Assembly (NCBI RefSeq): GCF_000002985.6
Contig: NC_003281.10
Coordinates: forward strand, 4,712,001-4,776,000
DNA length: 64,000 nt
Direction: 5' to 3'
Origin: Caenorhabditis elegans
Taxonomy: Eukaryota; Nematoda; Chromadorea; Rhabditida; Rhabditidae
Shown here piece by piece: positions 13,201-25,205 of the stretch (its first letter is position 1; each line of letters opens with the position of its first letter). Under the pieces are notes generated by a model, which had not been told where the DNA came from, did no database searches, and worked only from the letters and a program-made list of their open reading frames with translations. The position numbers and the translations under genes are program-made.

Positions 13201-16200
13201 GCAAAAGCTATTTAAAGTTATGCAAATGTTTGCCGGAAAAATTCAAAAGTTTGCCAAATAGTTGCAAATTGTTTTTTAGAAGTTTCCGAAGATTCTCGAG
13301 AAATTGCACAGTTTCACAAAAATTGCAAATTATTGAAAGATTTGTTAAAAATGGTGAACGTTTGACAAAAAGGTGCAGACGGTTGTCAACAAGCTGCCAC
13401 CGAGTTTCCAGAACATAGTACTCTGATATCATTATCACTCAATTCCTTATTATTCCAGGTCGTTCTCCTGATCTACACAGTCATTCCACTGCCACTCTAT
13501 TTATGTATACTCATCGGAATAATCTACTCAATCCTATTTGAGATTCTCAACAAGAACAAAATTGGTCTTGAAGAGGCCGGATACATTAAGCTTGTCCTTC
13601 ACGCTGGTGTCCATTTACTCGGTGTCCATTTGTTCATTTTAACTCAAGTGCGACAGAGGAAAACGTTTCTGAAAGTGGGACAATCGATGTTGGCAAGAAA
13701 GGATCTAGAGTTGGAGACACAGTTTAAAGATCATATGATTCAGTCTGTGATGCCTAAAAAGGTACGCATGCATTTTTGATTTGGAATGGGAAAAGTGGAG
13801 AAGAAAGAAAAAATTGGAAGGCGCTCGAAATAGATGGCTTCGAATTTTTCAAATTTTTGATTATTATTTTCGGATGGAATATGGGATGGGACGATAATGA
13901 TGTTTTGAGCGAAAGCAGAAAAATAATAATTAAAATTATAAGTCTCATGAAATATGGGTTTTTGGAGAAATTATTTGAAGGAAGGAGACATTTAAAAAAA
14001 TTAAAAAACTTTCCAAAACGTTGACTGAAAAATTTGAAAAAATACAAAAACTACGACATTCACTCTTCCTGAACAATTAAATTACAGTTCAAAACACAAA
14101 ATTGTAAAGTGTTTAAGTTTTTGCAAAGTAAAAAGTGTATGTGGTTAAAACAACTTTTTATGGCCGTACAGGAGAGACTGAACCTAATTTTCTGCAGAAC
14201 TTATTTATCTTTAAAAATCCTAGCGCCCCACAAATCAGCTAATTTATGTCTTTTCTCACGAAAAATTTTATGACTGTTCCGAATTCCCCTGTATTTAAAA
14301 CATTCCAGGTAGCTGATGAATTACTGAAAGATGCATCAGAACTTCGCCGACCTTCTGCTTCCAACGACTCAAACTGCCGAACTTCAAATGCTACACAAGT
14401 TGACCGTAAGCACCACTTTCTTAATACCAATCTTTATTTTTTTCTTATTCAGAGCCCCTTGCCAAGATGGTACCTGAATACCGAAAGTTCCGTCCATTTA
14501 CGATGAATCTCATGACAAATGTGTCGATTCTGTTTGCGGATATTGCTGGGTTTACTAAAATGTCATCAAATAAATCTGCCGACGAACTTGTCAATCTGCT
14601 CAATGATCTTTTTGGAAGATTCGATACTTTGTGTCGATTGAGAGGATTAGAGAAGATTTCAACTTTGGGTAATATTATATTTTCAAAATTTCAACGATTC
14701 TCAATTTGAATATTTCAGGAGATTGTTACTATTGTGTTGCTGGATGTCCTGAACCATGTGATGATCATGCATGCAGAACAGTCGAAATGGGTCTCGACAT
14801 GATTGTTGCAATCCGCCAATTTGATATTGATCGTGGACAAGAAGTGAATATGCGTGTGGGAATTCATACAGGAAAAGTAATGTGCGGAATGGTTGGAACA
14901 AAAAGATTCAAATTCGATGTGTTCTCAAACGATGTCACACTGGCAAATGAGATGGAATCTTCTGGTGTTGCTGGAAGAGTTCACGTTTCCGAAGCAACTG
15001 CAAAACTTTTGAAAGGGCTTTATGAAATTGAAGAGGGACCGGATTATGATGGTCCATTGAGGATGCAAGTTCAGGTAACTTTTTCTTTCAAAACATATAC
15101 ATAGTTTATGGTGGAAATTACCAAAAATTAACCAATTTGTGAACAATTTGAAAGCTTTTGGGGGATAATTTTTGTGAAGAAAATATGAAATTTTTCAAGT
15201 CATGAGAAACTTTCAGCCAAATTTTTTTCCAAAATGCTATCATTTGTGATATAACAAGTGGGCTGAAACTGCCTTCATTGCCATTTTTGATTGCTTATCG
15301 AGAGCTTAGTTCTGAAGTTTTTGCACCCAAAAAAGTGGATTCAAAAAGAAACTAGTTTTATGCCACCTACCAGCCTAAAAGTTTTATTCTGATCGAGTTT
15401 TGTATTTTATTCAATTTTTAGGGAACTGAACGTCGTGTTAAACCAGAAAGCATGAAGACTTTCTTTATCAAAGGACGTATTAATGATGGTGTAGAAGAAG
15501 AAGTGATGCAAGTTCAGGAAGTTGAGAGCCTTCACAGTCAGAAAAGCAGTAAAAAGTCGACTCTAAAACAGAAATGGGCGGAAAAGTTGAAAATGAACCA
15601 CACAAATTCTTATCCAATGCGAGCCGCTGCACGTGAAGGAGGTGGAAGTTTGAGAATAAAATTGGCAGAGAGAAATAGAAGTACACAGTTACTGCCAAAA
15701 GAATCAAATTCAATTTGTATAATGGAAGATAACCGAAAGTCAGCATCACTTCAAGCATTGGCAACGAATAATTTTAATGGAAGTAATACAGATACAAATA
15801 ACACTTATAGTGAACGTGGAGTTGCTGGAAGTGTTAGTAAGAAGTCTGTAGCTGGAAGTGAAAGTAATAGTATAAAAGGAAGTAGAAGCAGTGGACTACA
15901 ATTATCTCTACAAGATGGAAATTCTGATTTAAATTCAGTTGGAGGTTTGGATACTGCAATCAGTCACCATCACAATGCAGCATCTCTCACTCGATTTGAT
16001 ACTGATAACAATTTTGATCAGCGTTTGGCAATGGTAATTGGACAAGGAGAAGGAGGATTTGATAAAGGATTTTGGAATCATCATGATAGTTTGAATAAGT
16101 GGACTCTTCGATTTAATGAAAAGGACGTTGAAGAGGAATATCGAGCTCATTTTGTGGATTCATCGGAAAGATATACGGCATCAAAGAAAGGTCATGTTGA

Positions 16201-18564
16201 AAGACATAAAGATTTGATGGAACAAGGTGGAGAAAAAGATGGAATTACTGGATCAACGGTCAACAAGTATAGATATTCAGGTAAATTTGGAGAAAGGCTC
16301 TTAAAATTAACTGCAAACGTGTCTGAAAACAGGTGGTTATAAATAGAAAAAATGATGTTTATTTTAAGAGAATTTTCGAACAAAAAAAAATGAGAAAAAA
16401 ACATGTTTGCCAAAAACTCCGAAAATTGGAAAAAAAGGAAAAAATAACACTTGGTTTCAACTACGAGGTTTTCCAAAACTTTCTATCGCAAGATAGCAAT
16501 TAACTAATCATAATTTTAAAATGTTTCAGGAGTCTTCATCGATATAATTGTTGCCACGTTGATATTTGTAATATCGGGTGCAGTTGCAATTATGTCTGTC
16601 CGTCCATTCCCATTATCACTCATTGCATACTTCCCATTTGCTGCTGCAATTCTCATTCTTACAATTGTCCTTATTGGTCTTCCACTTCTCGCCCGTAAAA
16701 AATCATTCCAATGTGCAAATCAATGGATGCCACGTCATCTCATCGGTCTTCTTCTGATCTTTCTTCCAATCGGTGTCGCAATCTGTATCATGCCATTGTG
16801 CCAAAGTGGAGACTGTGCAAATGTAATTCTGAACTACCGTCTTGCATTCAGTTATGTCACCATTCTTGCCATATTCGCTCATTGCAACTTCTCCCAATTA
16901 GCTGCCTGGCCAAAAACTACTGCTGCAGTATTTATCGGACTTCTCCACATTGCTGGAGTTTTCTACTGCGAATTCAATTTGAAACACTTAGTTGAAGAGG
17001 TAGTTAAAAGCGTCTGACATGTTTTAATTGGAGACTTTTTCAGCAAGACACCTGCAACGTGACAGCAATCATGATTCCACCAATTCGCAAAGGTCTGAAC
17101 TACACAATTGCATTGAACTCGACATCTGCAAGAACATTATCTCAAGATTTTGGATCTCCATTATTCATTTGGGAGCTGCTTCTGGATGTGATCCTGTCGA
17201 TTGTTCTAGTTGCATTCCTTAATTATCAGGTGAGACAAGTTCCTAAATTTTTTTAATTTAAAATTTTGTTGGATAACTGATAAACTCTGCCTACTTATTT
17301 GATAGGTTTTAATAAGTTGCCAGAAAATTTCCAAAGTTCAGCAGGAAGTTGCGCTGCGAAAAATTGTTGATAGGCAAACTCTTAGAAATGTAGGCAAAAT
17401 GTGTAGGCAAAAGAACATAGGCATGAAACCTTACATTTGAAAAAGCCATTTAAATTTGAATTTTTTAGTTCGAAACCGCATTCCGTATGTCATTCTTTGG
17501 AGATGTTCAAGCTCGTCGGGACACTGAAAGAATGCAAATCGTGCGTGATCAAGCCGATTGGCTCCTGAATAACGTGATCCCAGCCCACGCAGTAGAAAGT
17601 CTTAAAACGGATACCAAATACAGTGAAAACCATGAAACAGTTGGTGTACTGTTCGCTTCAATCACTAATTGGAATGATATGTATGAAGAGAATTTCGAAG
17701 GGGGCAGAGAATTCTTGAGAGTTCTCAATGAAGTTATTGGTGACTTTGATGAGCTTCTCGATCGGCCGGACTTCACGCATATTGAAAAAATCAAAACAAT
17801 TGGGCCTGCGTATATGGCAGCAAGTGGATTGAATCCAGAACGAAAAAAGAATATGTTGCATCCAAAAGAGCATCTATATCAGATGGTTGATTTTGCATTG
17901 GCAGTTCAACATGTACTCAGTGTTTTCAACGAGGATTTGCTCAATTTTGATTTTGTTTGCAAGTTAGGACTTAATATTGGTGAGTTTTTTAAATGAATAA
18001 TTTTGAACATGGTGTTTCCTCCATGAGTATTGTTAAAAGTTGAAATACGATAACCAGAATAAACTTAATTTCTAGGACCCGTCACTGCTGGTGTCATTGG
18101 AACAACAAAGTTGTACTACGATATCTGGGGTGACACTGTAAACATTGCTAGCCGAATGTACAGCACCGGAGTTTTAAATCGCATTCAAGTATCACAACAC
18201 ACACGAGAATATCTCCTGGATCGGTATGAATTCGAGTTCCGCGATCATATTGAAGTCAAGGGAATTGATGGAGGAATGGATACTTATCTTTTGGTAAGAA
18301 AATTCTATAATTATATTGAACTTTTGGAAATTAAGCACCATGAAATTAAAAATTAATAAAAATATACATTGAGATATTTTTGGTAGTTTCGACTAGGGAG
18401 ATTCAACTTTTGATCTTGAGAAATTTGAAAGTACCTGGAGGCGTGCCTCCCCACAATGGGCAGATCATAGATCATACTCATACTGAATTTCATTTTTCCA
18501 GGTTGGTCGAAAAGGTGATGGAATACCTCCATCAATCAAGGATAACCAAGAAGACGAATTTTAA
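10212..18564 (+). CDS. acy-1: ACY-1 adenylyl cyclase (membrane-bound, class III)
   Basis: It makes cAMP from ATP downstream of Gs-alpha (GSA-1) in neurons and muscle. Exons: 10212-10496, 12697-12770, 12880-13003, 13459-13761, 14309-14405, 14453-14668, 14719-15074, 15422-16280, 16530-16999, 17044-17229, 17469-17979, 18076-18293 and 18502-18564; the sum is 1253 aa. Architecture: cytoplasmic N-terminus, six TM helices (~70-250), catalytic C1 (~300-485) with the metal-binding FADIAGFT and VGIHTGKVMCGMVG, a long Ser/Asn-rich linker (~485-770), six more TM helices (~775-990), and C2 (~1000-1230) with YDIWGDTVNIASRM. Both catalytic halves look intact. Intron 1 is 2.2 kb and may hold alternative promoters. 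The symbol rests on the family plus linkage to ras-2 and twk-6; the other worm cyclases are at other loci. Confidence 0.95.
10497..12696 (+). other. acy-1 intron 1 (2.2 kb), contents
   Basis: Large first intron. It holds a run of about 26 A at 12103-12128, GA-rich DNA around 12130-12180, and a short GC-rich stretch at 12180-12320. At 11705-11760 there are repeated TAGACTTAGGCTTAGG-type units. The reverse-strand open frames are T-rich translations of the poly-A tract. No internal gene or RNA is supported. Confidence 0.4.
13062..13400. repeat. degenerate GTTTGCAAAA/GTTGCAAA repeat tract in an acy-1 intron
   Basis: Within the intron 13004-13458 the words AAGTTTGC, TTGCAAAA, GTTTGCCAAA and TTGCAAATT recur many times at irregular 10-40 bp spacing across roughly 340 bp. 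It looks like an old, decayed tandem array. No coding or RNA fold is evident. Confidence 0.55.
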
Positions 18565-19943
18565 ATTTTCATACATTTTGCTTTAAACAAACTTCTATAA
18601 TTCCTTTCACATTATTCCAAAATTTTATCTCAAACCATCTTGCCTTTTTTCCAAATTGTTCTAGTTCCTCAAGATTTCCAATTTTCAACCAGTGACCACT
18701 ATCTTTAAAACTGCTTTATCTCTTGGTTCTCAAAAATCTGTACTTTAAAACTAAAGAAACCATTTACGGGTACCGATTTCAATCCCCTCCAACACCCCCA
18801 GTTCATGCCATTTTTTGCTTTTTTGCATTCTCGTTCGCCAATGTTCTCAAATGATCTAGTCTATGAACATGTTATTTTATTTTGGTTTAACATCAACTGA
18901 TTAAATCTGAAACATTATTGCTCACTCTCAGTAGCTATAGGGCGCAGGGAAGGGGCGAGTAAAAAGGTTCTAAAATGAAATTGTGAATTGATTATCACAA
19001 AAAAAATGATAGAAAAATTGATACTAATTATTCTTTCAATATGAGTTCTAAACTTCGATTTTGTGTCAAGTTTTGTATTCGAACACTGTAAGTGTTTCAA
19101 TGTTCAAATTGTTGGATTTATTTTTCAATTTACCGAAAATTGACAGATAATTTTGGAAGTTCATCTTTAGAATATTTCGATTTCCGCTAAATTTTTCAGC
19201 GGGCTTGAACTTTATGAAATCTTAATCCAAACATAAACTTTTGAATCAGACAATTTTTCTTTTGAAGTCTGGGGTTAAACTGCCATTTGTTTCCTCTTCG
19301 ATCAACATAATATTTTTAAATATTTAGCTCTTGAACTTTCGAATCTCCCTGTTAAAAGTAGTTATAAATCATGTTTACATAACACAAGTTGATTCAAAAC
19401 TAACAGCTGTTCTTTCTTTCGCTTTCACATCATCATTATGTCAATGTCACCTGGTATTCATTTTCTTTTTCTTCTTGGTTAAGCTCTCCGAGAGCCGCCG
19501 CCGGGAGTCCCAGCACAAAAACCAGCTCTCATCTCACGTGTAACTGCCAGTTGGATTTCTTCTCCGGAAAGCAAATTATATCTTTGTTCTTGTCTCAGAT
19601 ACAGAAAGTCGGAGAAAGAGGGAGAAAGACGAAACAAAATTAGTTTTGTTTCTTTTTGTATCAGCCTCTGGGTCTTGCACAAGAGGCGAAAAAAGAGGAA
19701 AAGACAGGTGAGAAGCATTGCAAACATTCATCCTCCTGCTGCTGCTTCCCATCTTTTTTTTCGTGTGTCTCTCGTACTAAGTGTGAGATAAAAACTATAT
19801 GCTCACCTGTTTTTGCCGGATTTTTTTTGCTGTTTGGATTTTTTTGTTCTAAAATTGTATTTTCGCAGTTTATCCCCTTTATCTTTCTTCCGTCGACCTT
19901 TCCATCCTTTGACAAAAAAAATAACTGCTGATTTCAGAGCCGA
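18565..19943. other. intergenic, acy-1 3' side and upstream of the SWAP-70-like gene
   Basis: About 1.4 kb with no supported gene. 18565-18660 is A/T-rich 3' UTR-like DNA. 19470-19930 is pyrimidine-rich (promoter-like) and ends in GATTTCAG at 19931-19937, seven bases before the next ATG, a good spliced-leader acceptor. Confidence 0.45.
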
Positions 19944-21977
19944 ATGAGTGCTGCCAGCGAAGCAGTTTCCGGGGCTCTTTTTCAGCATTTATTTCGTATT
20001 TTCTCACTTTTTGCCGATCAAAATGAAAAAGGTAACATTTTCTAAAATTTTAGTGTCGGTCAAAAAGCCTACAAGCAAATCTGCGAAAGAAAAAGGCACG
20101 GCAAAAATAATGTGTTTTCAGGAACATTCAAACCAGCACAAGCAGAATTTCTGATTGATGAGCTACTCCGAGAGCTCCGTCGCCAAACAACTCCAAAAGT
20201 ACACGATCTACCGGAAAACGTGACTTTCAATGAGTTTCTCAATCTTCTCCAAGTAATTTTCCCTGATCGTGAAGATCTTCTAATTGCAACTAATCGAGTC
20301 TTTGAGAGATATGTTAATCATGTTATTGGAAAAGTTAGTTTACATCAGAGAAAGTACATGAAAATATTGTTTTAGGGATTTGTGTTATTCCGAAAACTGT
20401 CTCAAAAACGTGGTTGTCTTCCGTTCAAACGACGAACAGAAGATTGGCAGTTTGGATGGCTTCAAGTGTTGCCAGGAGTGGCAGAGATTCGAAAGCAAAA
20501 CTCTGACATTGATGATATTATTCAATTTGATGAAGATACAGTAATCGAGGTAAACTTTGGAGAAAATAAAAATAAATTGTGTCGCAAATTGGTTAGAGTT
20601 GGAATTTTTAGAAGCAAACTATAGCACACACCGAACTTTTTTTCTCGAGGTTTCCTGAAATTTGCTTCCCTAAATATTCTGCTTTTCGGCTCTCCTAAAA
20701 CAGTACGGTTCTTCTCTAAAGGCAAATAGGAAATTGAAAAAAAAACGTATAAAAATTTCAGAAATAGGCGGCAGGCAGGCCCGTTTCACTTAAGAAGTGA
20801 TAAGGGTACCTTACCTAAATTTCACTGAAACTCGACCACATAATGCATTACAATTTTAATTTTTAATTTCCATTTTTAGCCACCAGTGATTGACGAAGAT
20901 GCTTCAGTTTGGTCGGTTATTTGCAATTCAACTACAGCATTTCAATTCTCACATCTCGACCCCATAATGGCCCAACTTTTTGTGAAAGGTTTTTTGACAT
21001 ATTGGAAGCTTAATTTAAAGTACTTCTTTTCAGATATGAGATCTGCCAGAGATTTCCCAACAAGAGAAGAACTTGCAGTTTTTGATTATAAAAGATCCTT
21101 GAAGAGCCGACCGACAAAAGAAGGAAAAAGTCGAAAAGAGCTTGAAACTGAAAGATGTCGTTTGGAGAGTGAACTGGAAGAGGAGAAGAAGAATAGAAAA
21201 GATGAAGAAATTGTGAGAGGATTGACAACGAGGTATGGGTCTTTAAGTTATAGAAAATTGATTAGATGCTTTTCAAAGAGATCTGTTTAAAATTTTCAAG
21301 AAAATAATACAAATTGACTGAACAATATTAACTACTTCAATGGAACGTGGTTTTTGAAAGGATGGCTCGGAGTAGCGACTCGGAAAATTTGAAGCATTCT
21401 CAATATTTTAGTTTAGTTTGCTAAAATTAAAGAAAAACATTGCTAAAATTTTTAATTTAACATTCAGAATGAAATGGCATAACCCACTAGCTCAACTTCT
21501 AGCTCAATTTTTACTATTTTCGGCATTTGGTTGATTAGATTCAGCCAACCAAAGTGTGATACGGCTATGCCAATTTTGACGATGAAAACATGAAAATTGC
21601 TCAGTGTTTGTAAAAAATGATGCTGAATTCAGGCTTTTATTAATCAAAATATTTTCAGGCTTCTCAAGCAAGAAATGGAAAAGTCTGAGCAAATGCAACA
21701 AGTGATTTATGAGCTCCGTTCGAAGCTTGATAATGGTGAAAACGAAGCAGGAGTTGATGATGAAGATATTGTTGATGTGGAAATGATTGAAGATGAAATA
21801 TCAGAAGATGTTGGAGAAAATGAAGAAATTTCAATTACCTTACCATCAAGAGAGGAGAAAATTCAACAATATGCATATCATTTGTACGCGACGCAAGCAG
21901 AAGAACATGTCACATCTGATGATGAAGAGATTTGGAAACAGAATTATAATTTGATTGTTTCAACGCAGTCTGTCTGA
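19944..21977 (+). CDS. SWAP-70/DEF6-like protein (EF-hand-like, PH, coiled coil)
   Basis: Exons: 19944-20031, 20122-20333, 20376-20549, 20880-20988, 21034-21232 and 21659-21977; 366 aa in one frame. Residues ~1-100 are helical and resemble the degenerate EF-hand lobe of SWAP-70. A segment from about 101 (GFVLFRKLSQKR, WQFGWLQVLPG, then a Trp-containing stretch and a final helix) has the layout of a PH domain. From about 215 there is a Lys/Glu/Arg coiled coil, then a very acidic tail (VDDEDIVDVEMIEDE). In vertebrates such proteins bind phosphoinositides and act as Rac-type exchange or actin adaptors. The family call is inference from domain order; sequence similarity looks weak, and the PH core lacks the usual long acidic insert. 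The start is favoured by a TTTCAG acceptor just upstream. Confidence 0.6.
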
Positions 21978-22525
21978 TATTTCAAGTTTTCCAAGTTAAA
22001 AAAAACAGTATTTCTCTAGTAAAATGAAATATTTTCTCAAAAAGAAAAACATTAAATTCATATGCATTTTCCTATAAAATCGGTTTTGGTGAATTTGAAA
22101 ATGATCTGTTCTAAAAATCAAAAACAACTCGGGAGTGCATAGAAATTATTGCCAGTTTGACTTCGACTGAAAACTTCAAAAATCTATCACTTTTGTGCTG
22201 ATCTATTATATTTTTTTCTGAAATTTTCACAGGAAGCGTGCCTCTTGTAAAAAAGTTTTCTAAACTTGTAATTATAGCTTCACTTCTACTATGAAGATTA
22301 AAAAACCATTTTATGGTTTTTAATTTCAGTTTTACAGATACCATGTGGAAATCTTGCAAACCCATAGTTTATTGTTCAGAAATTGTTTCCCAAATTGTCA
22401 ACCAATCACCTTTTATCTTTTTAATCAATCTCAATAATGACCTTCACAACAGGGCTACTCTTGGTCTCACTACCTATCTAGTTTCGTATCGATTTCCTTG
22501 TTCTTTTTTTCTAATTGAATTAAAA
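21978..22525. other. intergenic, 548 bp
   Basis: AT-rich spacer between two plus-strand genes, with no supported gene. An open frame runs in phase into the aspartate dehydrogenase start from 22313, but its extra residues do not resemble the family, so the internal ATG at 22526 is preferred. Confidence 0.4.
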
Positions 22526-23940
22526 ATGACAAAACTTCGAGTTGGTTTTATTGGATATGGACATTTGGGTAAGCTTTCAGATTGAAATAATTTTATAACA
22601 CTTTTTACAGGAAAATTTCTTGTCGAGAAACTTCGTCTATTGCCGGAGGAATTTGAAATCGTAAAAATCTGGAATCGAAGTGTTGGAGAACCAGGAGTTC
22701 AAGGGTTAGAAACGCTGACAGCTGAAAACTTAAAGTGAGTTTTGTCAAAGCTTTGTTTTGGAAAAATTAAGGAATTTTGGAGGTTTTTTTACAATTTTCA
22801 AAAATTTGATAAAAATATTTGCTGTTAAATTTTCAAATGTTCAGTATTATGTAGTCTAAAAATTAAAAACTCAATTAATAATATAGTTTGACATTTCCAG
22901 AGACATAGACTTGGTTGTCGAAGTGGCTCATCCAAAAATAATAGCAGATTACGGAGAGCTTATCCTCGAACATTGTGACCTGTTTGCCGGTTCCCCAACA
23001 TGTTTCGCAAATCAAGAATTGTTAGAGAAACTGACGAAATTGTCATTGTCTCATGGAAAAAAGCTTTTGATTCCAGCTGGTGCTCTGTGGGGAGCTAATG
23101 ATATTCAGAAAATGGCAGATGTTGGAAGTTTGAAGGTGGGAGAAGATCTCAATATTTTAATCTTAAAATTGTGAAAATTCAGGGACTAACGGTAACAATG
23201 ATCAAACATCCAACATCCTTTAAGTTGGGTTCTCCGTTGTTTGAAATTAATGAAAAAGCGAAACTGGAAGAAACTAATGAGACCGTTCTTTATGAAGGTT
23301 TGTTAAATTTGGAATAATGAGAACACTTATGAGAATCTAGGGCCTTCATTAAGGCCTGCCTACCTGTCTAAAAGGAGGTCTACGGCCTACCTCAAGGCAC
23401 CTGCGCCTTCTTTGATGCGCCAACCTACTATGAGAGACTGATGTAGGGCTTTGAAGTTTCCATAGTAGGTAGGCGAATGCACACGTGCCTTCATTATGCC
23501 TACATGCCTGCCAGATCGACTGAACGTTCTAGAAATTTTTTGAACTTTCCTGAATGTTTTCATTTCACAAAATTCGATTAAGTTCAACCCACTTTTTGAA
23601 ACTTTAAATTTTTTTTAAATAAATTTGATTATAAACTTCAGGATCTGTCCGTGGATTATGCCCATTGGCACCAAATAACGTGAACACAATGGCTGGTGGA
23701 GCTCTTGCGGCAAGCAATTTAGGATTTGATGAAGTGAAGGCTAAACTGATATCCGATCCAAAAATGACCGACTGGCATGTGGTGGAAGTTCGTGTAGAAG
23801 GAGATGATGGGTTTGAAGTAATCACTCGGAGAAATAATCCCGCAAAACCTGGAGCTGTCACTGGTCAACTCACTTATTATTCATTCCTATCATCAATCAA
23901 AGAATCTAGATATAAGCCTATTGGAGTTCAACTGTGTTGA
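22526..23940 (+). CDS. putative L-aspartate dehydrogenase (NAD(P)-dependent)
   Basis: This family deaminates L-aspartate to iminoaspartate/oxaloacetate with NAD(P), and homologues feed NAD synthesis in some prokaryotes. Exons: 22526-22568, 22611-22734, 22901-23135, 23183-23297 and 23642-23940; 271 aa, the usual size. The N-terminus has a Rossmann glycine motif (RVGFIGYGHLGKFLVEKL). EVAHPKII, then GSPTCFAN, then LIPAGALWGANDI follow in the family order, and the C-terminal domain has LAPNNVNTMAGGALA. The 344-nt intron 23298-23641 carries a TAGGCAGG-type repeat. Cytosolic, no targeting signal seen. I recall a database entry for a putative aspartate dehydrogenase at F17C8.9, matching this locus. 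Confidence 0.88.
23345..23515. repeat. GCCTACC-rich repeat with inverted halves inside an intron
   Basis: Between 23345 and 23515 the words GCCTGCCTACC, GGCCTACC, CTATGAGAGACTG, ATAGTAGGTAGGCG and TGCCTACATGCC appear in both orientations. Similar words recur in this window near 11710, 17280, 26000, 53410, 54120, 57150 and 61860, so it is one member of a dispersed family. Confidence 0.55.
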
Positions 23941-24279
23941 ATAGTTTCGCAGTGAAGAAATGTGTAATTATTTCAGCTTTTTGTTCGGAATTAGAATCAG
24001 TATCACGTATTGAATTTTGTTTTTTTTACATTTAAAGAATTGTAAAATAAAAGTGAACCAATTTTAAATATGAAGGTCACGGTCATCGATTGGTTGTCAA
24101 AAATTGCAGAAATATCAGTATTGAAATCAGTTATTCTCGATTTTTCAAACTTGAAAACCAACTCGGACTGCCCGTTCTTCTGCTCATCAACTAATAAGAT
24201 GCCCTGGTGAGTTAATATTTCAATGTCCAATACAGTTGATTCGTGATGTTTCCATTGGGAACCACACAGAACTAGCATT

Positions 24280-25205
24280 ATGGACACATCGTCAACGAAA
24301 TCGGGCAGTATGTGCACATTGTGTTTGGTCCTTTATCTCGATGGGTCCATTGTGCTTACTGAGACGTAAAGAACTATAAATTCTAAAACATCAAAATTTC
24401 AGTCAAACGAAGTCAAACCCAACGGAATTGCACATCTCCACTGGCCGCGAGATCGTTCAACGCAACTTTGTGTTCCGCAACACCACTGGCAAGGACTTCC
24501 TGCTGAAGTTGTATGCTACGAATGAAGCCGTCACATTCCTAACGGAAGTTTTCCGTTTTCCACCATTGGCTCATCGTGCCATCCAGTTCCGTGTGAACTC
24601 ATCAAAGCTTTCCCAATGGGACAAGATGAATCTTTCGATCAAAGGATACGTGTTGCCGATCTATGCGAAGAGTTTGAAGCAGTTCATTGATCAGAAGAAA
24701 ACTGCAGGAAATAAGGAGCAAGAGACATTCTCCTTGTCCGTCAAGTTCACGGATCAGTTCTCGGCTCCGCAGACAGTCATCAACTTGCCAGGATGTGCCA
24801 CGTGTATCGAGTCGACTGATCATCCGGTTGACGTGGAAGAATTGGACACTACAACTGCAGTCAACATCGAAAGAGGTACAATTTGCTGTTTTGGTTCAAA
24901 ATAATTAAAATCTTTCAATTTCAGATGTCTCCACTGCTGTTCCAATTGGTTCAATGATGGGATTTGTTGAGGAGTACAAACGTCGTCAATTGAACAAAGG
25001 ATGCTGGTTGTCCAACTACATCTGTGGAACTGAGAAGCAACCGGAGAAACAGTCAATGAGATCTTCTCGTAGATCAAGCCGTTCGTCGAATCATTCTGCA
25101 AAGAGCTCAAAGGCTTGCCGTATTCAGGCTAATAAAAAGAACAAAAGTGATGTCAATGTGTGCCTTGAAGCAACTCCGTGTGGTGGATCAACTATTCAAG
25201 CTTAG
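24280..25205 (+). CDS. uncharacterised 279-aa protein, possible MSP/Ig-like domain with basic Ser/Arg tail
   Basis: Exons: 24280-24365, 24403-24875 and 24925-25205, phases matching to give 279 aa. The 37-nt first intron is short but has a GTAAAG donor and TTTCAG acceptor. Residues ~30-120 show alternating beta-type segments (TELHISTGREIVQRNFVFRN, then FLLKLYATNEAV) with the feel of an MSP/Ig-like sandwich, but I cannot confirm the family. The C-terminus holds several Cys (CWLSNYICG) and a Ser/Arg/Lys tract (RSSRRSSRSSNHSAKSSK). No signal peptide is visible. AATAAA at 25238. It starts 340 bp after the aspartate dehydrogenase stop on the same strand. Codon use is more GC-rich than neighbours, which suggests decent expression. 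Confidence 0.7.

Noticed and set aside
13754-14047. minus and plus frames in acy-1 intron 4 (Phe/Lys-rich)
   Set aside because: Low-complexity AT-rich intron sequence; flanking acy-1 exons splice over it.
24003-24317. 104-codon minus-strand frame between two plus-strand genes
   Set aside because: Overlaps the first exon of the 279-aa gene, whose splice phases fit; no independent support.
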